The notes under the pieces were generated by a model, which had not been told where the DNA came from, did not search any database, and was given only the letters and a program-made list of their open reading frames with translations. This document shows, piece after piece, positions 16,442 to 23,799 of a DNA stretch of 64,000 bases. Positions within the stretch are counted from its first letter, which is position 1. Every line of letters starts with the position of its first letter. Location: contig CP065018.1 in NCBI GenBank assembly GCA_016700415.1, positions 1,804,001 through 1,868,000 on the forward strand, in the 5' to 3' direction. Both the position numbers and the translations under genes were made by a program. The DNA comes from Flavobacteriales bacterium (GTDB lineage: Bacteria; Bacteroidota; Bacteroidia; Flavobacteriales_F; PHOS-HE28).

Positions 16442-16475
16442 TGAACGGCGTTCTCCTAGGGGTGGGCGCCGTTCA
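16442..16475 (+). terminator. Hairpin after atpC
   Basis: TGAACGGCG (16442-16450) pairs perfectly with CGCCGTTCA (16467-16475), followed by a short T run. It probably ends the atpD-atpC transcript. Confidence 0.6.
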
Positions 16476-16545
16476 CTTTTCCAGTTCTTATGAACCCTTG
16501 GCCAAGCCAAGTGTACAGTTCGGCATGCCCCCTGATAAACCGGGG

Positions 16546-16553
16546 TAACTTCG
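16546..16553 (+). promoter_or_regulatory. -7 box TAACTTCG
   Basis: TAnnTTCG element 19 nt before the ATG of the MuiA-like gene, downstream of the atpC terminator. No TTG was found at -33. Confidence 0.35.
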
Positions 16554-16572
16554 CACCGAACAACAACGCGCC

Positions 16573-18186
16573 ATGCAATTGAGCCGCCTTTCCGCCTTTT
16601 TTCTGCCCTTGCTTATTGCCACTGCCACCTGTGCTGCAGAGGGGGAAAAACCTATCACCAGCACCGTCACCGCCGCGAAGGTCTTCCTTCGGGGGGCGCA
16701 AGTTGAACGCACGGCCAAAGCCACCGTTGCCTCGGGCAGTGGCACCATCGTTTTCACCGGCCTCGCGCAAGGGCTGGATCCGCAGAGCATCCAAGTGACG
16801 GGCAAGGGCGCGTACAGCATCCTCTCCGTGGCACACCGGATCAACTACCTCACGGAAAGCCCGAACAAGAAAGAGGTAGAGGACCTTCAAGCGCGCATCA
16901 AGGCGAAGGAGCATGACACCAATGCGGAGAACAACGCCAAGGCCGTTTGGGACCAGGAGGAACAACTCCTGCTGAAGAACACCGCCATCGCAGGGCAGCA
17001 GAGCGGCGTGGCGGCAGGCCAGCTCCAAGCGGTGAACGACTATGTGCGCGAGCGCCTGAAAGCCATCAAGGCCGGACAGCTGGCGCAGACCGAAAAGTTG
17101 GCCACCTTGAACGAAGACCTCACGAAACTGCGGCAGCAGCTGCAACAATTGCAGGGTCAGGCTGCGCGGCCCACAAGCGAGGTGGTGCTGGAAGTGGAGG
17201 CCGATGCGGCCACCCCGGCGATCTTCACCATCACATATTTCGTCGGCAACGCTTCCTGGACCCCGGCCTATGACCTGCGCGCCACCGGCACCAACAAGCC
17301 CATCGAGCTGGCCATGAAGGCACAGGTGGTGAACAACACCGGCGAGGATTGGGACAAGGTGGGCCTTTCGCTGAGCAGCGGCAACCCGACGCTGCGCGGG
17401 GTGATGCCGCAGCTTTATCCGTGGACCTTGATCTCACAACCTCAACAACTTATTGGTCGATACGCACAGGACAGGGAGGCCCAGATGGGCGATGCCAGAG
17501 CACCGAGCCAGAAGGCCATGGCAGAGAGCATCACCATGGACGCCATCACACAGGTGCCGAACACCGTCCTCCAGCGCACTACCACCATGGAGTTCAGCAT
17601 TGACGCGCCCTTCAGCATCCCTTCGGACGGCGTGGTACACAGTGTGAGCGTACAGAACCAGACGATCCCTGCCAGCTATAAGCACTACAGCACCCCGAAA
17701 CTGGACCGCGATGCCTTCCTCTATGCCCGCACCACCGGCTGGGAGGACCTGAACCTGTTGCCGGGTGAGGCGAACATCTTCTTCGAGGGTACTTATGTGG
17801 GCAAGAGCTTCCTGGACCTGGACCAGCCGCACGATACGCTGGACATCTCATTAGGCCGCGACAAGGGTGTTACCGTGGAACGTGTGAAGCGTAAGACCAC
17901 GAACGAAAAAGCGCTGATCGGCAGCAAACGCACCGTGTCGGTAGGCTGGGACATCACCGTGCGGAACACGAAGAGCGTGCCCGTGGAGTTGGAGCTTCGC
18001 GACCAATACCCGCTCAGCCCACGTAGCGAGATCGAAGTGAAGCTGGATGAAAAAGGCGGTGCGGACGTGAACGACCAGACCGGGATGCTGATCTGGAAGC
18101 TCACCGTGACCCCCAAGGAGACCAAGAAGATCGGATTCGGCTATACCGTGAAGTATCCGAAGGACATACCGGTGGAGGTGGAATAG
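16573..18186 (+). CDS. MuiA-family protein (DUF4140/DUF4139)
   Basis: 537 aa. A signal peptide (to ATCAA) is followed by an N-terminal DUF4140-like region (VTAAKVFLRGAQVERTAK). A long coiled coil lies at about 100-205, rich in Glu/Lys/Gln. The C-terminal DUF4139 beta domain has its characteristic YFVGNASWTPAYDLRA and 'VVNNTGEDWDKVGLSLSSG'. The family is named after a Streptomyces mucoidy inhibitor, but its biochemical role is not established. The predicted location is periplasmic or surface. It is convergent with the downstream adhesin gene and separated from it by a strong hairpin. Confidence 0.82.
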   Translation: MQLSRLSAFFLPLLIATATCAAEGEKPITSTVTAAKVFLRGAQVERTAKATVASGSGTIVFTGLAQGLDPQSIQVTGKGAYSILSVAHRINYLTESPNKKEVEDLQARIKAKEHDTNAENNAKAVWDQEEQLLLKNTAIAGQQSGVAAGQLQAVNDYVRERLKAIKAGQLAQTEKLATLNEDLTKLRQQLQQLQGQAARPTSEVVLEVEADAATPAIFTITYFVGNASWTPAYDLRATGTNKPIELAMKAQVVNNTGEDWDKVGLSLSSGNPTLRGVMPQLYPWTLISQPQQLIGRYAQDREAQMGDARAPSQKAMAESITMDAITQVPNTVLQRTTTMEFSIDAPFSIPSDGVVHSVSVQNQTIPASYKHYSTPKLDRDAFLYARTTGWEDLNLLPGEANIFFEGTYVGKSFLDLDQPHDTLDISLGRDKGVTVERVKRKTTNEKALIGSKRTVSVGWDITVRNTKSVPVELELRDQYPLSPRSEIEVKLDEKGGADVNDQTGMLIWKLTVTPKETKKIGFGYTVKYPKDIPVEVE

Positions 18187-18210
18187 CTAGCGCTCTCGGA
18201 TCCTTTAGCC

Positions 18211-18233
18211 GGCACTCGCGACACGCGAGTGCC
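18211..18233. terminator. Bidirectional hairpin between convergent genes
   Basis: A perfect 10-bp stem, GGCACTCGCG (18211-18220) and CGCGAGTGCC (18224-18233), with an ACA loop. It lies between the stops of the MuiA-like gene and the adhesin gene and could serve both strands, although there is no long T run. Confidence 0.6.
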
Positions 18234-18241
18234 TGTACGTG

Positions 18242-21200
18242 TCACTTCAACAAAGAGACATGGCCAAAGTGCTTCTCCGGCCGACCAGTGGAGATCGTGT
18301 GGAAGTTGATGGTGTAGACGTACACATCCTGTTTCACCGTCCCCCCGCCGCCGTTCCCCATCGTGCCGTCCCAACGACCCAAGGGATCTTCGGACTGAAA
18401 GATGACAGCGCCCCAACGGTCGAAGACGCGCAGTTCGAAATCACGGATATCCGGGATGTTGCTCACCATGCCCCAGCTATCATTCACCCCGTCCGCATCC
18501 GGAGTGAAGCAGTTGGGGACGTAGGTCTCCAGCACGTCGTTGATCTCAACCGTGCGGCATATGGAATCCGGGCAGCCGCGATCGTCCACTACGGTGAGGC
18601 ACACTTCGTATTCCGCGGGCTGTCGAAAATCGAAGGTGTAGGAACATTGGTCCTGGTCGGAGGTGGCCAGACCGGCGATATCCCAGAGAAGCGAGACATC
18701 GTTCACCGAGGTATTGATGAAGCTGATGGAGGTGGCTTCCACGGTCGCCGGATCGGGGCCGTATATGAAATTCGCCACCACTGGTGGCGGCCCTGTAACG
18801 GTGATGGAGGCCGAAGCAAGGCAGCCGTTGGCATTCCGGATCACGATCGGATAGTCCCCCACGCAAGCATTTGGAAACACGGAGGCGGGGCCGAACGTGG
18901 CACCACCATCGAAACTATAGGCCACTGCGTTCGGGGCAGTAATGGTGACCGTCCCATCGCACGAACCATAGCACCACGGCTCCATGAAGCTCAGTTCGGG
19001 GATCGGCACGGGGGCCGGCTCGGAGATGATGAGGTCCGCTTGGGCCGTGCATCCGTTGGCATCGGAAAGGATCAGGGAGAGGCTTCCGGCACAGAGATCT
19101 TCCGCATCCGCCGCGTTGGAGAGCGGACCCGCAGCATTGCTCCACTGGTAATTGAACGGCGCGGTCCCTCCCTGGGGCACCGCTGTGGCCGTCCCGTCGC
19201 AGACCCCATTGCACAAGGCACCGGTGGAGCTCACCACGACCACAAGCGTATCGGTGAAGGTGACGGTGACGTCGTCCACCACATGGCATGTTCCATCATC
19301 CTCGGTCCATGTGAAGGTCGCAGTACCAGCTACCGAGGCGGTCACGGTGGTTTGCGCGCTTTGTGCCTGCGCGATCACATAGCCCGGCGGCCCGGTCCAT
19401 GTGCCGCTGCCGATATTGCCCGTGGCCGCCTGCAGAACGTGGCTTAGCCCGCAGGTGGTGGCGTTCGGCCCGGCATCCACCGTTCCACAGCAGACCGGAT
19501 CGGTAATATCGAGCATATCAATGGTCACGCTGGCCGTGTTGGTGCATCCTTCCGCCGAGGTCACGCTATAGAAAAAGACACCCTCCACGCCCGTGGCCGG
19601 GTCGAAGGTGCCTGGTACGGGATCACCAATTGCGTTGACCCAGCTTCCTCCGGTCTCAGGGATTCCGCCCAACATGTCGATCAATGCAAAGGAGGGCTGG
19701 GTTGGACAGATGACGATCGCGGAGTCCGTCCCCGGGTCCGGCCCCGGATCAAAAGTGATCGTTACATTGTCCGTAACGGCACAGTCCGGAAATCCCGTCG
19801 GATAGACCGTAACGGCATAATCGGTCGTGGCGCTCACCGTGGCCACGGGCCCGGAGATGCCGGGGTTCGAGAGGCCCGTTGCCGGCGTCCATGCCCATAC
19901 TAAACCGGTTGTAGCACCGACCACCTCGGCCTGCAAGAGCACGGGGTCGCCACAACTGGCGATGTCCGTCCCGGCGTCCACCGTCAGGGCGGTCCCGTCC
20001 ACCACGTCGAACGTGTCCTCGGCAGTGCAGCCCAGGTCATCCTCCACAATGATCGAATACGACCCCGCGCAGATACTGGCGGCCGATGTTGCTCCCGTGC
20101 CTGCCAACGAATTGCTCCATGCATAGCTGAACGGGGCGGATCCACCGCTCATCACTGCGGAGGCCGAGCCACTGCATGCGCCGGGACAGACCGTGGCTGT
20201 TGTGTTCACCACAACGGCCATTGTGTTATCCACAACGGGTATGGTGAGGACGATGGTACTGGTCTGGCCGCACAGGTCCGGATAGGCGAAGGTCAGCGTG
20301 AGCTGTTCCGTGCCTTCGGTGATGAAGTCCTCGAAGGCCTCCAGATCGAAATTGATGGTGGCTTGTCCGGCCGGGAAGCTGAATACAGCCGGGACGGTCG
20401 TATGGTCCGTGCCGTTGGTGGTGGTCCCTGACACGGAAACGGTCACGTCCATGGCGTTCTGGGTATCGGACCGGGTGAGGACGATCGTGGCCCCTGCACA
20501 ACCTTCAACCAGTTCGCCGAAGGGACTGTCCGTCTGGGCTTCCACGGACAAAGGGGTCGGGCTGCTGAAACTGCCTCCCTCCAAAAAGACCCCGCTGTCC
20601 AGATAGGGGTCACCGGCATCCGCGATGGCGATCTTCAGGTGATAGGTCTGCCCGCATTGCACCGTGGCATAAGCGGTGAGCGGGACGGTGAAGCCGTCGA
20701 ACTGGATGTACTGGGGGTCGCTGTCCCAAGGGAAGCTGAATCCGTCCCCGTTGTCCACGTAATAGGCCGGATTGCTCATGTTGTTCACATTGTCGATGGA
20801 GACCACGGAGCTGCTGCCCGGGACCAACGCGATGTTCACGGCATTGTTGGCATACGGCCCATTGAGCCCCGGTCCGCTCAGAAAGAAGCCGAACACGTCG
20901 TTGTAGCCCGCGTTCACGTACTCCAGATATTCCTCCGAGGCGAAAACATAGTTGAAGGAGATCTCATCCCCCGTGGGCACGAGGTCGAACTCCAGCACGG
21001 CGCCATCATACGTGGTGGAATTACTGGTCTGGTCCAGATCGGGGTCGCCGAATGCACCGGTCCCGGCGGCCGGCAGTGTTTGGCTATCGGTGTTGTTGGG
21101 CCCCAAGGCCAATGCGATATCACCCGTGCATAGCATAAGACCTTGTGCCAAGCCCACGTTGCAGGCTGAACCATTGAAGCTACCGATCTGGATGTTGGAA

Positions 21201-21385
21201 AAGCCGGCCGGCATGCCGTTAAAGGTGATGTTGCTCACGGTCACTCCCCCGCCGAGCAGCACGTTCTCCACAAGGTACTGGACCGTCACGGTATTATTCA
21301 CCGATAACTGCGCCTGCACCACGGCCGTAGGACCGGCCGCTGCAAGAAGGAGAATAAACCGGGTATGGAGGATGGTGGTTCGCAT
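18242..21385 (-). CDS. Large secreted adhesin-like protein with T9SS type B sorting domain
   Basis: 1047 aa with a signal peptide. Residues about 30-280 form a choice-of-anchor-L domain (FNYVFASEEYLEYVNAGYND, DVFGFFLSGPG). A Calx-beta-like segment follows (to about 375). Two SprB-type repeats carry 'CPGACSGSASAVMSGGSAPFSYAW' class sequences and a related third copy. A PKD-like module lies near 900. The C-terminal 90 residues are the gliding-associated type B sorting domain (VPNCFTPDADGVNDSW, FDRWGAVIF). It is probably a surface adhesin exported by T9SS. The start follows a good promoter at 21447-21477. The ligand is unknown. Confidence 0.85.
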   Translation of the reverse strand: MRTTILHTRFILLLAAAGPTAVVQAQLSVNNTVTVQYLVENVLLGGGVTVSNITFNGMPAGFSNIQIGSFNGSACNVGLAQGLMLCTGDIALALGPNNTDSQTLPAAGTGAFGDPDLDQTSNSTTYDGAVLEFDLVPTGDEISFNYVFASEEYLEYVNAGYNDVFGFFLSGPGLNGPYANNAVNIALVPGSSSVVSIDNVNNMSNPAYYVDNGDGFSFPWDSDPQYIQFDGFTVPLTAYATVQCGQTYHLKIAIADAGDPYLDSGVFLEGGSFSSPTPLSVEAQTDSPFGELVEGCAGATIVLTRSDTQNAMDVTVSVSGTTTNGTDHTTVPAVFSFPAGQATINFDLEAFEDFITEGTEQLTLTFAYPDLCGQTSTIVLTIPVVDNTMAVVVNTTATVCPGACSGSASAVMSGGSAPFSYAWSNSLAGTGATSAASICAGSYSIIVEDDLGCTAEDTFDVVDGTALTVDAGTDIASCGDPVLLQAEVVGATTGLVWAWTPATGLSNPGISGPVATVSATTDYAVTVYPTGFPDCAVTDNVTITFDPGPDPGTDSAIVICPTQPSFALIDMLGGIPETGGSWVNAIGDPVPGTFDPATGVEGVFFYSVTSAEGCTNTASVTIDMLDITDPVCCGTVDAGPNATTCGLSHVLQAATGNIGSGTWTGPPGYVIAQAQSAQTTVTASVAGTATFTWTEDDGTCHVVDDVTVTFTDTLVVVVSSTGALCNGVCDGTATAVPQGGTAPFNYQWSNAAGPLSNAADAEDLCAGSLSLILSDANGCTAQADLIISEPAPVPIPELSFMEPWCYGSCDGTVTITAPNAVAYSFDGGATFGPASVFPNACVGDYPIVIRNANGCLASASITVTGPPPVVANFIYGPDPATVEATSISFINTSVNDVSLLWDIAGLATSDQDQCSYTFDFRQPAEYEVCLTVVDDRGCPDSICRTVEINDVLETYVPNCFTPDADGVNDSWGMVSNIPDIRDFELRVFDRWGAVIFQSEDPLGRWDGTMGNGGGGTVKQDVYVYTINFHTISTGRPEKHFGHVSLLK

Positions 21386-21446
21386 GGCTGCATCGTTCGA
21401 GGCCCTCGGCCACCTTATGCTTGAGGTATGCCGACCTTTCTTTGGT

Positions 21447-21477
21447 CAAACTTATTTAGTCCGGTCAAGTGCCGCAA
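21447..21477 (-). promoter_or_regulatory. Promoter TTG-N20-TAAGTTTG
   Basis: On the minus strand, TTG (21475-21477) lies 20 nt before TAAGTTTG (21447-21454), a textbook Bacteroidota promoter. It leaves a leader of about 55 nt before the adhesin ATG. It sits in a 314-nt gap after the desaturase gene, which otherwise shows only a CGGCCG-atcca-CGGCCG hairpin (21511-21527). Confidence 0.6.
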
Positions 21478-21699
21478 TCCCACATTCGGGGGGTATGCCG
21501 AACATTATGGCGGCCGATCCACGGCCGGGCGCGACGGATACTTCACGATATACCGAGATCCGGAAGAGAAGATGGGTCAGATCAGATTCGGCGATCCGGC
21601 GAGATCTCCAAAGGGGTTGCCGGCGGACCTTAGCTCCCGACCGCAAATACCATAACACGCTAATAGAATGAACCCGCCGGACGTTATCGACCACCGGAC

Positions 21700-22776
21700 C
21701 TACGCCATGGTCCCCACGTGCCTCAGATGCACCAAGTGTGACCAGAGCGCGCTCCGCAAGGTGGGGAATTCACGGTATTTGATGTTGAACTCCGCGCACA
21801 CCTCCTTGAGCCGTTTGTTCAGTTCCGGATAGTGCACATGGCTGATCTTGGGGAACAAGTGGTGCTCCACCTGGAAGTTCAATCCGCCGAAGAGCCAGTT
21901 CCACATCTTGTTGCGTGTAGCGAAATTAGCGGTGGTGGCCACTTGGTGAACGGCCCATTCACTCTCAATATTTCCGCCTTCCACGGCAGGGATCACAAAT
22001 TCGGCATGCTCTACAACATGCGCCAACTGGAAGACCACCGCAATGAACAGGCCGGTGACGAAAACCATCACCCCGTAGCCCACAAGCGTCGGTACCACCC
22101 CCGCAAAATACATCGGCAAGAGCAGGAAGATCGAGACGTAGGCGACCTTCGTTATCCAGAAAATAATATGCTGCTCCCGGTCCATCGGCTTCATCCGGGT
22201 GTTGTCGGCGATCTTACCGGTGAAGTACTTCTTCAGGTCGTTGTAGAAGATCCAGAGCAGATAGGTGAGGCCGTAGAGTAACAGGCCGTAGATGTGCTGG
22301 AACCGGTGGAACCAATGCTTGGGCTGGCCCTCATGCACCCTCACCCAAGGTTTGATATCGATGTCGTCATCCATCCCCTCGATGTTGGTGAAGGTGTGGT
22401 GGTTCACATTGTGCTTCAACTTCCAGAAATGTACGCTGCCGCCCAGCAGGTTCAGCGAATGGCCCATCACCTCGTTCACCCATTTGCGGCGGCTATAGCT
22501 GCCATGGGCACCATCGTGCATCACGTTGAAGCCCACACTGGCGACCACCAGGCCCAGCAAGGCACAGAGGCCCAAAGCGATCAACGTGGAGGAAGGTGTG
22601 AAGAAGACCAGTAACACATAAAGACCTACAAGCGCCGTGAGCAGGATGGCCGTTTTCCAATACAGGCGGCTGTTCCCGGTCTTTCTGAGGTTATTCTCCT
22701 TGAAATAGGCTTCGGTGACCTCCCTCAACCGTTGAAAGAATACGGGAGGGGTCTTGGCAAACGTGGTTTGTGACAT
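21700..22776 (-). CDS. Membrane fatty acid (acyl-CoA/acyl-lipid) desaturase
   Basis: 358 aa. The three histidine boxes of membrane di-iron desaturases are present: HDGAH at 87-91, HNVNHH at 122-127 and the C-terminal QVEHH in LNFQVEHHLFP. The Q in the third box is typical of front-end or linoleoyl-type desaturases. Four hydrophobic spans flank the boxes. It would introduce double bonds into membrane lipids, for example in response to cold. No cytochrome b5 domain is fused. The ATG at 22776 is chosen because a TACCTTTG box lies 23 nt upstream and the extra residues from 22866 are not conserved in character. Confidence 0.88.
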   Translation of the reverse strand: MSQTTFAKTPPVFFQRLREVTEAYFKENNLRKTGNSRLYWKTAILLTALVGLYVLLVFFTPSSTLIALGLCALLGLVVASVGFNVMHDGAHGSYSRRKWVNEVMGHSLNLLGGSVHFWKLKHNVNHHTFTNIEGMDDDIDIKPWVRVHEGQPKHWFHRFQHIYGLLLYGLTYLLWIFYNDLKKYFTGKIADNTRMKPMDREQHIIFWITKVAYVSIFLLLPMYFAGVVPTLVGYGVMVFVTGLFIAVVFQLAHVVEHAEFVIPAVEGGNIESEWAVHQVATTANFATRNKMWNWLFGGLNFQVEHHLFPKISHVHYPELNKRLKEVCAEFNIKYREFPTLRSALWSHLVHLRHVGTMA

Positions 22777-22799
22777 AATGTGTTCTGATGCGGAACGCA

Positions 22800-22807
22800 C
22801 AAAGGTA
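22800..22807 (-). promoter_or_regulatory. -7 box TACCTTTG of desaturase gene
   Basis: Minus-strand perfect TAnnTTTG element, 23 nt before the ATG. No -33 TTG was seen. Confidence 0.45.
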
Positions 22808-23023
22808 CGACCGATGAATCCGTGCCTCCGGGTTGATCCGATGGTCGCCACGTCGGCCGCATCCATCGTCCTGATGTGGTGATCGCGCCATGGCGCTCAG
22901 CGCATTTGGCGGCCACATGGCCCGGTCGTCATCGGTGTTCCAAAAAAGGGGATCCATGAGGGCCGGCCAGAGCATCACCGGGAAATGTGGGGATCCCGGG
23001 CCTCAATAATTTCGGGCAGATGC

Positions 23024-23053
23024 TTGTAATTACGGCAGATCCATCTAATTTCG
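23024..23053 (+). promoter_or_regulatory. Promoter TTG-N19-TAATTTCG
   Basis: TTG at 23024-23026 and TAATTTCG at 23046-23053, spaced by 19 nt. The transcript would carry a leader of about 80 nt before the RRM gene, longer than most leaders here. This leaves room for post-transcriptional control of a putative RNA-binding protein; no specific structure was recognised. Confidence 0.55.
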
Positions 23054-23139
23054 CCCCGCTTTGGCCCATTTGTTCTTTGGCGAGAACCTCCGGGCGTGGC
23101 ACGAAACCTCAAAAAACACTCACTCAGTCAGTCGAACTC

Positions 23140-23556
23140 ATGAACATTTACGTCGCCAACATTGCGTATTCCGCACAGGACCAGGATCTCCGCGAGCTTT
23201 TTGAAGCTCACGGTGAGGTGACCTCGGCCAAGATCATCATGGACAAGGCCACCAACAGGAGCCGCGGCTTCGGTTTCGTGGAGATGTCCGACGACGACAG
23301 CGGGCGTGCCGCGATCGAAGGCACCAACGGCATCGCCTTCCATGGCCGTGACCTCGTGGTGAACGAAGCCCGCCCCCGTACCGAGGGCGCAGGCGACCGT
23401 GGCGGATTCCGCGGCGGCAACAGCGGCGGCGGCGGTGGCTACCGTGGCGGCAACAGCGGCGGTGGCGACCGCGGCGGATACCGTGGCGGCAGCGACCGTG
23501 GCGGCAGCGGCAGCGACCGCGGCGATCGTGGCGGCTACCGTCGCGACGAGTACTAG
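23140..23556 (+). CDS. Glycine-rich RNA-binding protein (single RRM)
   Basis: 138 aa. One RNA recognition motif (residues 1-80) has RNP2 IYVANI and RNP1 RGFGFVEM intact. A low-complexity tail of RGG, GGY and SGG units (about 85-138) ends in RRDEY. Such proteins bind single-stranded RNA and are often cold-induced in Bacteroidota and cyanobacteria. The ATG at 23140 is the first in frame that gives the canonical MNIYVANI start. A terminator follows directly. It lies next to a desaturase gene on the opposite strand, which would fit a cold response; that link is speculative. Confidence 0.9.
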   Translation: MNIYVANIAYSAQDQDLRELFEAHGEVTSAKIIMDKATNRSRGFGFVEMSDDDSGRAAIEGTNGIAFHGRDLVVNEARPRTEGAGDRGGFRGGNSGGGGGYRGGNSGGGDRGGYRGGSDRGGSGSDRGDRGGYRRDEY

Positions 23557-23579
23557 GCCAGAACCTTCTTCGCATCGAA

Positions 23580-23608
23580 AGCCCTCCGAGATCTCGGGGG
23601 GCTTTTTC
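23580..23608 (+). terminator. Intrinsic terminator after RRM gene
   Basis: AGCCCTCCGAG pairs with CTCGGGGGGCT (one G-U-type mismatch) and is followed by a T run, beginning 23 nt after the stop. Confidence 0.8.
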
Positions 23609-23621
23609 GTTGTATCGCCAA

Positions 23622-23633
23622 TGGAACGCAGAT
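23622..23633. repeat. Copy of the CGCAGAT repeat family
   Basis: TGGAACGCAGAT is the exact reverse complement of 16156-16167 in the atpD-atpC gap. It is a short, probably degenerate copy placed just after the RRM terminator. Confidence 0.4.
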
Positions 23634-23782
23634 GAACCTGAAAGATGGGATCACCGCTGTTTCCTTTTAAGGTTGCCGGTGTCGGGTGGGGCCTCAACGA
23701 GGGTGCTCCGCACAAAGAATACCATTCCGGGTCCGAAGTTGCCAACTTGGTCAAATACCACTGGCCGAGGATGGAGGCCCGG

Positions 23783-23790
23783 TACCTTTG
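23783..23790 (+). promoter_or_regulatory. -7 box TACCTTTG
   Basis: Perfect TAnnTTTG ending 9 nt before the ATG at 23800, suggesting a nearly leaderless mRNA. No TTG was found at the expected spacing. Confidence 0.45.
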
Positions 23791-23799
23791 CGTACCGAA

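Noticed and set aside
18239..19447. Plus-strand open frame of 402 codons
   Set aside because: Antisense to the adhesin gene; composition typical of a shadow frame.
21428..21671. Small plus-strand gene in the adhesin-desaturase gap
   Set aside because: It overlaps the adhesin promoter, has no start signal and an unstructured composition.
23128..23754. Minus-strand open frame rich in Ala and Val
   Set aside because: Mirror of the Gly/Arg codons of the RRM protein tail.
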